The notes under the pieces were generated by a model, which saw nothing but the letters and a program-made list of their open reading frames with translations, was not told the origin of the DNA and did no database searches. Shown here piece after piece: positions 1 to 9,527 of a stretch of 24,859 nucleotides of DNA (positions are counted from its first letter, which is position 1; each line of letters starts with the position of its first letter). Made by a program: the position numbers and the translations under genes. Location of the stretch: assembly GCA_964200075.2 (NCBI GenBank), contig CAXNAA020000188.1, forward strand, positions 1 through 24,859, written 5' to 3'. The stretch comes from Sphacelaria rigidula. Taxonomy: Eukaryota > Phaeophyceae > Sphacelariales.

Positions 1-240
1 AGTGCGGTTTCCCTCGCCGCATAAGTTTCATCGAGCGGTGGAGCAGAAGCTTCGGGGTATCGTAGAAAGTGTGCGAAGTGCATCTATCTGACGAAAATCG
101 TACCCCCATGTTCTCCGACCTGATATTTTCAGTTGTACCATGAGGCCAGCAGAACGCGGTGGCCTGCATTTATGTAATGTGTGCCATACCAAGTCAGTAC
201 GTCCAAGTTTACCCTCCCTTCCACGCCATCATACTACGCA

Positions 241-566
241 GTGTTCAAATGGTGAGACACCCGTGAGGCAGTGTGTAAGCAAGTCATGGGTGTCTCTGGA
301 AGTGGCGACACTACAAAATGAAGCAACTCATTGGAGAGGCTGCCATCCACATGCAAAATGCTTAGTACGCTTCGGGCCGAACAATGTTAGCTGGATGCAG
401 CTCACACCTTTCCCACGACTCGCCGACACACAATATGGCGCTTCGCGCTTGGTGATTGATTGCAAGCCTGGTCCGCGAAAACCTTGCGTGCTCCGTCCCC
501 GCTTTGAAGGGATGCGAGGTCAACGGTCTTATGACAACGGCATGCAATATCATGAGTGCACCCCCC
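241..566 (+). repeat. Dispersed repeat R1, copy 1
   Basis: This stretch aligns along its whole length, at roughly three quarters identity by eye, with the reverse complement of 20044-20356. Shared landmarks in order are GAGACACCC, GTCTCTGGAAGTGGCGA, AAGCAACTCATTGGAG, CGACTCGCCGA, GGCGCTTCGCGCT, GCCTGGTCC and ATGCGAGGTCAA versus ATACGAGGTCAA. Small indels break every reading frame differently in the two copies, so the similarity is at DNA level and the local ORFs (140-592 and its antisense frames) are not credible genes. R1 class is unknown. In copy 2 it is joined to the body of SINE family A, but here no A body is attached. Confidence 0.8.
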
Positions 567-964
567 GACCGCCACGTCCATCACGAAAGTGAGTGCTCAC
601 CCGACTATGCACCTCCTTGCTAAAACCGCGAGAGGCAACGTCCACCATGAGTGTGTCGCTGCTCGAGCTCGCCGAAGGTGACCGATGATGGTGATGAATT
701 GGATCGTGAGGGGTGTTGGCGTTGATAGGGAGAGTCGCGGCCACCATGCTTCGGCACAGCAGACTCACCACGACTTTCGTGTTTCCTCCTCCTTATTTTC
801 GCGTCTACTTGCCCGGATTTCTCGTTTTTGTCGCCAGGGCCAGCAAGCGCTGTAGTTTGATCGTTGGTAACGAACGAACAAAACGAAAAAATTCAGAGGT
901 GCTTAGGATAGGATACGGACACGGGTGCGTGTATCCTGGCAGGTTCATACTTCGGGGATATACT
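567..964. other. Unassigned stretch
   Basis: No repeat copy, RNA or coding signal recognised. Short open frames exist on both strands but none has motif support. Confidence 0.5.
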
Positions 965-1061
965 CGAATACTCCAGGTTAGTACCCCCGAATACTCTAGG
1001 TTAGTACCGTCGAATACTGCACGTGAGGACTCTCGAATACTCCAGGCGAGTATCCTCGAAC
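965..1061. repeat. 23-bp tandem array, four units plus a partial
   Basis: Units begin with CGAATACT at 965, 988, 1011 and 1034, with a partial start CGAACAC at 1057, so the period is exactly 23 bp. The unit core reads CGAATACTCYAGG followed by YRAGKAYC. The third unit is the most diverged. The units are directly abutted, so this is a minisatellite and not a spaced CRISPR-type array. The sequence just upstream (about 940-964) may be a further decayed unit. Confidence 0.9.
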
Positions 1062-1175
1062 ACACCAATTTGTTCTACTGCTTTTCTTATAATTTCACCG
1101 TTTGTTATTGAAAATGCAGGTTCGGCAAAAACAAATTGGCCATCGTGGAACGTGAAGGTATACTGAAATCGTCTC

Positions 1176-1240
1176 AACGAGTAGAGCAAACCATTTTATG
1201 CGCCCAGCCCTCTTTTAGGGCGTAAAATGACGCAGAAAAA
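1176..1240 (+). repeat. Decayed fragment of foldback family F
   Basis: The order ACGAG(T/C)AGAGCAA, AGCCCT(C/T)TTTT, GGG(C/T)GTAAA, GACG.AGAA matches the right arm of the foldback element at 12981-13453 (arm part about 13327-13397). Similarity upstream to about 1100 is weaker. It is a solo arm without its inverted partner. Confidence 0.55.
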
Positions 1241-1888
1241 ACAAAAAAACAGATTTCAACAAGACGTTTTTCCTGACACACAATAAGTGGCCTATAATCG
1301 GAGAACTTGACCCCCCCCCCTCCCCCCTTCCAAAAGTTTACCCATGGTATTTCGTCGACGGGTTCGCGTGAACCCAGCCCACCCCCACACTGAAACAAAC
1401 GGCAGAGGAGTCCGTGATCCGCAACCTCCATGCGGAGAAATCATCGTGCATCATCCAATCTTGAGCTGATTTTCCCCGAGCCAAACCCGTCGTCATCAGC
1501 TCATCAAAAGCTCGAGGTATCCATCGTCTATCACGGGAAAGTGAAGTCATGTGAGCTTGTGCCTCAAGCCCAGGCTGCATGGCAGGCGTGTACCACACAC
1601 AGAGCGAGGGTAGTTGCGCCGCTGGTTTATGTTGCCGTTCATGGCGAATAGCCCATAACTTTGGCGGAATTCCGGAAAAAAATTGAAAGAAGTTCGTGTA
1701 CAAAATGCGCCGGCGCTACTTCGCTTGGGGAGAGCGGAGGGGGCATCTCACCGATCAATCTTCTGCTTCTTTTGCTCGCCCTATCTTGTTGTCTAGGTGG
1801 CACACGGTCTAAATGAGTGTACACGCCGAGCGTCGGATACTATGTACCCGGGATCGGCGGGCTGTCTCATACGTCTTTTGTGGCGTGC
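1241..1888. other. Unassigned stretch with a poly-C run
   Basis: Contains a C-rich run at 1311-1326. Overlapping open frames on both strands (for example 1338-1703 minus) have no recognisable domain. No repeat partner was found in the window. Confidence 0.45.
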
Positions 1889-2180
1889 TTTTGAACCCCG
1901 GGTCTCGGGACGAGTCCGTCGTCTCGAGGACTCAACCTATCTCTCCTCGGTACACGCGTTGCATTTTGGTCTCGAGAGCTGGGCCGGCACTACCGCACCG
2001 CGTCACTTCTCGTCAAACAAACTCAGTCAACCACTTTTTGTTTACGCACGTACTCACGCGTTCGACGGTGGAAGATCAGATACTTCGAATAAATAAACCA
2101 ACGCGTCGGGAAATTGAACCAACGTTCTCCCCTCACCCTCATGGTGACAGTCCAACCATTGTACCACCGGGGCGCGGCGG
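1889..2180 (-). mobile_element. SINE-like element, family A, copy 1
   Basis: The interval aligns end to end with 18506-18804. Shared blocks are TCGGGACGAGTCCGT, CTCCWCSGRTACACGC, TTGCATTYTGGTCTCG, CCGCACCGCGTCA, CGTCAAACAAACT and CGGTGGAA. On the minus strand the first ~75 bases (2180 down to about 2105) look like a tRNA-derived head: GGTGGTACAATGG resembles an A box, and GGTTCAATTTCCC, about 50 bases on, resembles a B box. The head is more decayed than in copy 2. A tRNA-like Pol III promoter at one end and a shared non-coding body of ~200 bp is the classic SINE layout. The two overlapping ORFs here (from 1797 and 1813) are incidental. Confidence 0.75.
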
Positions 2181-2534
2181 CTTCGGATCTCAATAAAAGC
2201 CACGAGCTGCGCCAGCTGGCAGCGATTCTTGAATGTTTTCGGGTCCGGCGGTGCTAAATTAACTTGAGGGAATAGGTGCTGAAATTTGACGTGTCATTTT
2301 TGTGATGAACATGCGCAATACCTCTCGGGATGCCAAGAAAAAAAAAAAAGTTAGAGCGAGTTAAATTTTAGCAAAGACTAGAAAAAATATTCAAGTCAGT
2401 GATTAAAAACGAAAAATGGCGGCAGCCTCAGAAAAGCTATGCGTACTTGCGTGCAGAAGATCCTGGTAAAAAATCGGCCAAAAACTCCCATCATTTGACC
2501 CAGCCTGGCATGTTTTGTGTGACACCGCTGCGCC
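2181..2534. other. Unassigned stretch
   Basis: Holds an A-rich run at about 2338-2349. Otherwise no gene or repeat copy was recognised. Confidence 0.45.
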
Positions 2535-2602
2535 CCTGTAATACAAGTGATACCGTGGTAACAGGGGACCCCAGTTATGGAGGTGACGAGTTCGAATCCC
2601 GA
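2535..2602 (+). other. tRNA-like sequence (possible SINE head or pseudo-tRNA)
   Basis: GAGTTCGAATCCC at 2588-2600 is a near-perfect eukaryotic B box. TAATACAAGTG at about 2540-2550 fits the A box with one mismatch, and the 48-base spacing is right for a tRNA. I cannot fold a convincing acceptor stem or anticodon arm, so a functional tRNA is not supported. A tRNA-derived repeat with no second copy in the window is the better reading. Confidence 0.35.
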
Positions 2603-2634
2603 CATATCCTCTCTTCCTCGTAGAATCTGGTTCC

Positions 2635-2742
2635 GTTAACCTGTAGACCGCGATGTGGGTAGTTCATCTGGATCACGCATACTTTTTCAAGGAATATTGA
2701 TGCGATTCAGCAGGTGACCTATCCTCACAGTCAAAGGGTTAA
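2635..2742. mobile_element. MITE-like element, family D, copy 1
   Basis: A ~108-bp inverted-repeat element homologous to 4957-5065. It begins GTTAACC and ends AGGGTTAA. Shared interior blocks are TCTGGAT, GCATACTTTTT, GATGC.GATTCA.CAG and the closing TCAAAGGGTTAA / TCCAAGGGTTAA. The arms are less perfect than in copy 2. No coding capacity. Confidence 0.75.
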
Positions 2743-3136
2743 GGTCATACCGGTATATTATTTTGTAGCACAACTTTTTTTTCAGGGGCAGAGCGTGCAT
2801 GACCAGGTTGGCCTGCAGTTCACAGCGATATGCCTATATATGGGGCTGATTCGGGAAACTTGAGAAGTTGTTGTGTGACGTGCGTTTGTACGTTTTACGG
2901 CTGGTCCGGCTCGTAGCCCAGCGACATCGTAACGCTACCCTTCAACCTAACTCAACCCCAGCGAAGGCATACCGTGAATCCTCCGGTATAGGGGAGGGGG
3001 GGGGGGAGGGCGTATATACATGATAAGCAAGGCAAAATTTTGCGTCGTTTTTGCTCGAATTGGCACCCGGGATGGTACACTATACTGGAGGCGGGATCCA
3101 CCACTGGTGCCGTTTCGTACCAAGACAAAAAAAAAA
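2743..3136. other. Unassigned stretch with a short match to the telomere-bearing element
   Basis: CAACCCCAGCGAAGGCAT with following CGTGAATCCTC (about 2954-2982) resembles CAACCCCAACGAAGGCAC with CGAGAACCCTC at about 12108-12138, directly after the telomere-like tract of the foldback element there. A G-rich run lies at 2993-3009. No gene recognised. Confidence 0.4.
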
Positions 3137-3219
3137 GCGTGAAACGAAATAAGCGTCCGAAAGCAGCACGTTGATTGGTCACCGGGCTGCTTTTGGACGC
3201 TTATTATTACGTTTCTCGC
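3137..3219. repeat. Palindrome / hairpin element, ~83 bp
   Basis: AAGCGTCCGAAAGCAGC (3151-3167) pairs with GCTGCTTTTGGACGCTT (3186-3202), 16 of 17 positions. The outer parts GCGTGAAACG and CGTTTCTCGC also pair across small bulges, leaving an ~18-base loop. It fits a small foldback or MITE relic. No second copy was seen. Confidence 0.7.
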
Positions 3220-3640
3220 TCCTTTTCCTGACCCGGCAAGACAGGGGTCAACTCCAGAAGCGGTTGATGTTCATCTTCATTTCCATCCAGATATGTACAC
3301 CTACTTCGATGTGTCTTAATTTTTGAATAATGGTTGCTCCTTCAGAATGAAAGATCAAAAGGTCTCAACCCTCCTTCGTAGTCTTGTGGTCGAAGGGTTT
3401 CATGAAACGATCTAAACGAGGTAGGTTAGTCGACGAAGGAATACGAGGTATAAGCGTTGTCACAAGGGACGAGTCTGTGGGTACTGCGCGAATAGAGGTT
3501 AGCGGCGTTGAAGATCAGGCCATGATTCTATTCTGTTCTGAAAACAGCTCTGGCGCCCATGAGGGTCGAAGACTCTAGATTCAACAACACTCTTCACCAA
3601 TTTCAGCGTATGTCAAGCACGAACAGAAACAGAATAATAA
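3220..3640. other. Unassigned stretch
   Basis: No gene, repeat copy or RNA recognised. The 64-codon frame at 3384-3578 has no domain signal. Confidence 0.4.
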
Positions 3641-4279
3641 CTACTGATAGTCCGCATACATCCCATGTGTGTGCGCTTGCACGACGCCAAAGCGTCTGAA
3701 TGCGGCCCGCTGTGGCGTAAAAAAAGAGGTGCACACAACCACCCACTGATGGCCTTTCAGGGTCCGAAAACGGATCACCTTGGGGGAGGTATTGGCAGTG
3801 GGGGATATTGTACCACGTACCCCGGTAGAGTGATGTAGATACTGCCCATGTGGTGCCATCAACACAGCTGAAAAAGGAAAACTCATCACCGTAGTGCTGT
3901 CAATCATGGGGTCGGATAAACTACGTACATGTGACTTTTTGTACATCATATCATTTCTACGGTACGTAGCTGAGTCTGATTTATAGTCTGCCCAGGTGTA
4001 TCCGACTACCAACTGTTTCCCCTCCGAGGAGCATACCCAACCCCCCGTAATGCTGTATGTACTGCACCTTGTTTTGTCGTGTTCCTGAACAAGTGTGTGC
4101 TGTGTGGGGTGTGGGTGCAGCTGTCCGTTGAAGTGAACTAGCGCACTACATCTGAAGAGGAGCGGCTTTTTGTGTCTAAAACAACCCAGAAACTTCAGAA
4201 GGCGGGGAACAACATCTGGTGCTATGGGGGTTTCCTCGCGAGAGGTGCTGACGCTTGTGTCGTCAAGAATGGTTGACAA
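3641..4279 (-). CDS. Unassigned 212-codon ORF, doubtful gene
   Basis: This is the longest uninterrupted ATG-initiated frame in unique sequence, outside low-complexity tracts. The predicted product is rich in Ser, Thr and His, with no membrane segment, signal peptide, zinc-binding pattern or catalytic motif that I recognise. A frame of this length is only mildly unexpected by chance given the six-frame size of the window. Its 5' end overlaps an open frame on the other strand (4170-4658). It could be an exon or uninterrupted gene, a fragment of a mobile-element protein, or a chance frame. No neighbouring gene helps to interpret it. Confidence 0.15.
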   Translation of the reverse strand: MSTILDDTSVSTSREETPIAPDVVPRLLKFLGCFRHKKPLLFRCSALVHFNGQLHPHPTQHTLVQEHDKTRCSTYSITGGWVCSSEGKQLVVGYTWADYKSDSATYRRNDMMYKKSHVRSLSDPMIDSTTVMSFPFSAVLMAPHGQYLHHSTGVRGTISPTANTSPKVIRFRTLKGHQWVVVCTSFFTPQRAAFRRFGVVQAHTHGMYADYQ

Positions 4280-4364
4280 AACGTTCTCGGAAAATTATGG
4301 TGATGAACCAATGCTAGTCTCATCAGAGGTTTCTCAACTCGACGTTCACTATATGTTTCACAAC

Positions 4365-4384
4365 AGTAATTTACAGTCAAATAT
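4365..4384 (+). repeat. 20-bp exact direct repeat, copy 1
   Basis: AGTAATTTACAGTCAAATAT is repeated exactly at 4934-4953, 569 bp downstream. The second copy lies three bases before the family D element at 4957. The first copy is followed by the small palindrome CCGGGAATCCCGG. Confidence 0.85.
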
Positions 4385-4514
4385 GCCGGGAATCCCGGTT
4401 TTGAGATGCCTCGATTTTAGATGGTTCGCCTCTGACCACGGAAGACGACGGCATCAGATACCCGCGGTACCGAGTACGGCGTGCTGTAAATACCGGAACG
4501 GTGTTTCATATGAA

Positions 4515-4535
4515 GACGACGACGACGACGACGAC
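4515..4535. repeat. (GAC)7 microsatellite
   Basis: Seven perfect GAC units. In the 4170-4658 plus frame they give an Asp run, but that frame has no other protein-like support. Confidence 0.9.
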
Positions 4536-4748
4536 AGCGACAACAACATCCTTACTATACTATCAAGTAATCAACTATTCTTACAACCAACGCCTAACCT
4601 CAGCTCTCCCCCGAGGCAAACGGGGGCTACCTTGAACCCGGAGCCAATCGATTTATAGTATTCGAACCAGAACGCGTGCTTCTCGCGGTGGTGCGCGAGC
4701 GATTGGAACGGCAAACCCTACGAAGATCCGGATGTGATTATGCACACT

Positions 4749-4802
4749 GGAGCTCGAACCCAAATACGATTGTTTTCAACCATAGATTTGTGATTTGCAC
4801 CA
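4749..4802 (-). other. Weak tRNA-like A/B box pair
   Basis: On the minus strand, TGGTGCAAATC (A-box-like) is followed about 40 bases later by GGGTTCGAGCTCC (B-box-like). Stems of a tRNA cannot be drawn convincingly. It may be a decayed SINE head or coincidence. Confidence 0.2.
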
Positions 4803-4933
4803 GACGCGAGCAGAACATGCATAGAGGCGAGCTAAAGTCGACTACCTCTAAGATCAAGTATTTAGTCACGTCAACCATAGATACACGACCGAAGCTCCCT
4901 ACAGCACAAACTCGAGGTTCGGGTATCTTCAAG

Positions 4934-4953
4934 AGTAATTTACAGTCAAATAT
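4934..4953 (+). repeat. 20-bp exact direct repeat, copy 2
   Basis: Identical to 4365-4384 and adjacent to the left end of the family D element. Confidence 0.85.
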
Positions 4954-4956
4954 ATC

Positions 4957-5065
4957 GTTAACCCTTAGAGCGCGAGATTAGTCTTTCTGGATAATGCATA
5001 CTTTTTTTTCACTTGAGATTGATGCCGATTCAACAGAAGACTAACCTCGCGGTCCAAGGGTTAAC
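4957..5065. mobile_element. MITE-like element, family D, copy 2
   Basis: A 109-bp element with terminal inverted repeats of about 26 bp. The left arm starts GTTAACCCTTAGAGCGCGAG, and the right arm reads inward as GTTAACCCTTGGACCGCGAG. The interior is homologous to copy 1 at 2635-2742. The short size, palindromic ends and lack of coding fit a MITE. The superfamily is not assignable because target duplications are unclear. Confidence 0.85.
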
Positions 5066-6106
5066 CTCGAGGTTGGAATACCTCTAGTGGTCATGGCTGC
5101 CAGTGACCGCACAATCGCAAAATGTACCCTTTCTCGGCCATGTCGGTTAGCACAGCGAAAGTTAAAAAATTTGAGAGAGTGCGAAAGGGGTGGGGAGAGC
5201 ATATATCTTGGATCAGTCCGTACGAAAAAGGCGCGACCGACCGCTTCATGAATCTCTCAGTATGTGAAACACTACTGTCCGCACGTGTTGCCTTCAGCCG
5301 TGGCGTCTGTCTCAGGTGCGAGATTTCGAGAACCGAAATCATCGTAGCTGGAGCAGCGAGACCTTTATACAAGTTCAGGCAGATTCCGTTTCATCACCAT
5401 GATCACGCAGGTGATCTTGGAGGGAGCGGGTGGCATGCACAACTCCTCCTGAAGCCAACACAGGATGAGCGCTGTGCGTGGTTTTGTCTACCATGATGGC
5501 AATACGTGGAGATGTCAATATCCATGCAAAGTACTCGGGATGGACGGGATGACCTGCAAACCAATCCTATAGCGGATGAGACGGGGATTGTGTATACTTA
5601 CTATTCATTTAGCGAGGAGAGCTTCTCATTATAATATGCACTACATGTGCCATAAGCAGGCAGGCGTGCGATGACTGTTGTGTACTTGCTATACGGAGGC
5701 ATATCATAGTCCCATTACCTGTCTGCGCTGGCCAGACAACGATCCGAGGCTAATGACTAATCAGCCAACCTAACGGGGGATTATGGATCAAATGAAAGGT
5801 CTATCTCTTCAACTCTTCCGAGCGCAACCTGACTGATGACACGCCATTGCCGCGAATAGAGTATCGTGCACCTCCGCTTACTCAAAACCACCCGGCTAAA
5901 TCTGGGACCCATTCAACTTCGTTTTCTTTCGTTATGAAGAGTTGGTCTCCAGGACAAGTTGTGCGGGCCGTCCGTACACACCCGTTGGGCTACATTTCAA
6001 GATACTGTGAAGTCATACAAGATCAATGATATCTGTAAAAAGTGAACGGTCGGGTCTCGCCTTTCCGGGACGTGCCTTGCATGCGGCAAATCCTGGGTGC
6101 AGCTGA
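5066..6106. other. Unassigned stretch
   Basis: No repeat copies or recognisable genes. The frames at 5122-5496 (plus) and 5091-5372 (minus) overlap each other and have no domain support. Confidence 0.4.
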
Positions 6107-6984
6107 GTTTGCAATAATCTTCTGGTGCGAGACAAAGTACACCTGGCAAAGGGAAAACTAGCAAACGTGTGGTCTATGGCATGCTTGATACAGCTGCAAA
6201 CTGCGGCGCTTGCGGCGGAGAATGCCTCGGCGCTGACTTTCTTCACTGATGACACAAAAAACCGTTGACGTTCTTTAGTGATCCCCTCTGTGTACAGCAC
6301 AATCAGTAATATACGACGTACGACGAAACAACAGTTGCGAGTACTGAACAGTTGATGGGTACGGCGAACACTGTGGACGAACTAACGCTACTGTCCTTGG
6401 ACCACCCCTCACTATCGTCGGCAGTATGCACACCTCTATACATTGAATGTACTGAGCTCAGAGGTGGGATTTGTTTCGCGCGCACTACACACAAGAAGCT
6501 GTCGTGTCCTTCGACGAGCAGAGGTTGCGGTCTCTGCCTGTAGTTGCAGTTGCGTACCGCCCAGTACAACAGTGCAAGGAAGCGGCCCGTGCTATTTGCA
6601 ATCTTCCTGTCGGGACATCGGACGTACAAACGACACCATTTCCATTTATGGAGAAGAAAAGTCGTGTTCAGGTCTGAGAACGTACACCTTTTGGCGCTCG
6701 CGCTCGCGCCCAATACAGGCGCTCTCACATAGACGACGGGTGCTGTAACTGCCCGTAGGTGTGTATATGCTCGCGTCCATTTCTTGTTGTGTATCGTAAC
6801 GGTTCTTGCAAACGTGATGGCATGGGATGTCTGGCCTCTCTCTTTTGGCCGGCTAACGCAATCCTCAAAAACTGCAAAATTTCGAACGGCAACGACCAAA
6901 ATTCTTGAAGAGGTGAAAGTTGCTCCCACGCGCAGAGAGCGTATCGTTCTTGAAGAAAGTTTGGCCGTCGCATTGATGACGTGA
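6107..6984. other. Stop-poor region with several protein-like open segments, unidentified
   Basis: Several plus-strand segments look more protein-like than the rest of the window. They are about 6107-6265 (contains KVHLAKGKLANVWSMACLI), 6352-6460 (NTVDELTLLSLDHPSLSSAV), 6456-6677 in another frame (SFDEQRLRSLPVVAVAYRP) and 6784-6984 (TKILEEVKVAPTRRERIVLE, ending at a stop). They lie in different frames, so they would need splicing or frameshifts. CAG/GTCTGA at about 6671 could be a donor. A 208-codon frame also covers 6303-6929 on the minus strand. No family was recognised. This could be a decayed or multi-exon gene, or just a low-TA stretch. Confidence 0.2.
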
Positions 6985-8795
6985 TTGACTTTCTTGTTCC
7001 ATCATCACGCCTCTTCTCTTCTCTCCGGCCACCTCTCGCACAAAAAATGTGCGTTTTGATGCCTGTTGTGGTCTGCCGGCAAGCGATTTCGTTGTGGATT
7101 GGGTCTTTTTTTCACCCTTCAACGGCTGCGGTGGATCATCTGGGCTTCGCGATCATCTTTGAGTGAAAATGATCACCATCCACCACATCATCCTTGAAGC
7201 GTTACAGTTCCGACAAAAGATAGCATAGCAAGTGTGATGGACGTGTTCGTCGAGTAGTGCATTGAGCAAGGCATCCTCAACACCAAAGTCAAGAGGGGTT
7301 GTCGCTGGTTGTATGGATGCAGTGGTGGCGCTATTCATGTGCATTCAAGGTGCCTCCCGCCCAGCGCGCACATTCTCTCAATCCGAATGGGAGCGATACA
7401 CGTATCAGTGTGTAAGGTTTTGTGGAACAAAAACGCTTCCATTTTCCGTGTCAGCAGGGACGGGTTTTTGCTCACAACGTACAACGTACCGTCAACTAAC
7501 CCTTGCTCTCTCTCTTTCTCTCTCGTTATACGTAGTATGCGGTACTGGTACGTCGTGCAACAACAGTAGTGTGGAGGTAGATGTGCAGTTGTTAGAGAAC
7601 AGGAAGCCTATCGTGAATTTCTCGCTGAGATAAGATGTCATACATATCGATGTAAACTCTTTTTGGCCGACTCTTATTTCGTGTTTTCTGTCACACACAC
7701 TGCAGCAGAGACCATAGCAGCTGCGTTTCTGTGCCGGTTGGTAAAGCAAATGTTTTGGTGAGTATTTCCAACACGTAGGATGGAAAGTTCTAACGTCCCG
7801 ATTCCACATGATTTGGCTGTCGGGTCAACAATTGTTAGAGGAACACGACCAGGACAGAGATCCTCGCGCGCAAACATACCATGCAGCAAAGACGACAGAT
7901 AGACAGGCAGGCAGACAGGTAGGCAGGCAGAAAGTCAGACACAGATGCTCAGTTTATAACTATCCCGGTCCGGATGAAAATGTACTGCGTGGGCAAATAT
8001 ATTTCCATCATACCTTCCCGTTGCGCAAGACTCGCGAGCGAAGAGGCGGGTCCAAAATACGCTGTTTGTGAGATCTCTTACGCCACCCAGCGCGAGCAAC
8101 AACAAACGCAAGGACAGTTGTTTCTTGCCAAAGCAGAAGTCGTGCGAGGGTAGACGGAGGGCGACACGCTGCCTTCTTCTCGCTCAATAGGCTAGATACG
8201 TAGGTAACGGTTCTGAGCCTGCTGCATGAATCATACCGTGCATGAAACGCTCTGTGGCATGTTGGTAGCACCGCAACGATCGTGACCAACGTCGCGAAAA
8301 ATCAAATGGAACAATTTCGATCCATAATCTTTTCTGGGGGTGTTAAACACCATCATCATCGAAGGCATACAACATCAAAATTGTATCGTCCAAAGGAAAG
8401 ATACCAGATTAGGTGCACTAAAGCCACATAATCATGTCTCTCTTTTCACTCAACTTTTTCTCCCCCCATCATCAACCCATTTTATCATTCTTCAGGCACA
8501 GTTACAGCCAAGCAGGAAAAAGAGAGTGTGACTGTGTGCAACTATTTTTAATAGTAAACTGTACTATAGTTGTCGCGGGCGCGGAAGACAGAAGATATCA
8601 GTGACAGTTACAAACACGCCTCTGTACACAATCAATTTCCCAACGCCTTTGTATGGGGTTCAGTATCATATATTGTGTTTCATATGTACGGACCAGTGAC
8701 CGAAAAGGGACTGTGAAAAAGTAAGCAAGCAAGCGGCGGCAAACTTGCAACCGAAACGGGGGGCGAACGAACGCATATAAGAGTGACACGGTTTC
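6985..8795. other. Unassigned stretch with tetranucleotide and CT tracts
   Basis: Contains a CT-rich tract (about 7503-7526) and a GACA/GGCA-type tetranucleotide repeat (about 7896-7931). Open frames at 7262-7633 (plus), 7492-7809 (minus) and 7808-8071 (plus) overlap and show no domain. No repeat partner was seen elsewhere in the window. Confidence 0.4.
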
Positions 8796-9527
8796 TTGGC
8801 GCGGTGCCGAAAGGAAGGAGAGCTTGGGCGCTGGTCTCCTCACGAGGTGAGAATAGTAGCTAAGATCAGACATGAGGTTCAGCATGAAAGAAGTTTGCGA
8901 CAAAACACGCGGTTGTGGTGGTGCTTGATAAAAACGCCATCGAGACCCCCTCCTTTCCTTCATCGAACAAAAAATACGTACACATTTCAAGAGTTCAACT
9001 CGAGCCGAACGCGTGTTCTTCTTGGCGGGAGTACAAGAAACAAACCACGCACTGTTTGTTGCACGAACCATGTTTGGATTGTTGGTATGGTGCCTGCATC
9101 AGATGTCTCCTTTGGATAAGTGCTTGTCTGGCACGAAGTTCCCATTCCTAGTCGTAGTCGTCTGTTCGAGACTGAGGGCGAGATGTATGCACAATGCACG
9201 AACCGAAGTACTTGTACACATCATTTTAATGCTGACTGTAGGTGTTTTATACTGGAAGAAAACCTGGCGGAAGATGCGAGGGTGTTGTTGGAAAATTGGT
9301 TCACGACAAACCCCGGTGCTTGTACTGTCTGTAGTCCAAAGCGAAGATGGACCAGTAGAGTGCAACTGGCGGCACCAACTCACGGAGCGCTCTGTCGCTG
9401 GTGCTGTTCTCGAGCCCGCTATTGCATGTTGATTGACAACAACAGGAGTGCTGTTTCTCCATGCTCATTCCAACTCCATGTCTCCCTGGGCGGTTTTCCC
9501 CCTCACACACCGGGTAGTTGCCCGTAA
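8796..9527 (+). other. Overlapping open frames with Cys-rich segments, unidentified
   Basis: All three plus frames stay open for long stretches: 8796-9119, 8915-9151, 9013-9432 and 9120-9527. The 8915 frame includes HCLLHEPCLDCWYGACIRC, with Cys pairs spaced like a zinc-binding cluster. The 9120 frame includes CTHHFNADCRC followed by acidic LEENLAEDARVLLENW, and then CTVC. Such a pattern across shifting frames could be a frameshifted mobile-element protein or exons of a small gene. Low stop density by composition would look similar. No known family was recognised, and codon-level evidence is lacking. Confidence 0.18.

Noticed and set aside
965-1061. CRISPR array
   Set aside because: The 23-bp units are directly adjacent without unique spacers, and the context is eukaryotic.
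1455-1500. Hammerhead ribozyme core on the minus strand (CTGATGA followed by GAAA)
   Set aside because: Stem II would have only about three pairs, and no flanking helices or cleavage site could be drawn.
1905-1925. Hammerhead-like GGACGAGTCC string in family A SINEs
   Set aside because: It lacks the CTGATGA and GAAA core and is only a conserved short palindrome-like block of the SINE body.
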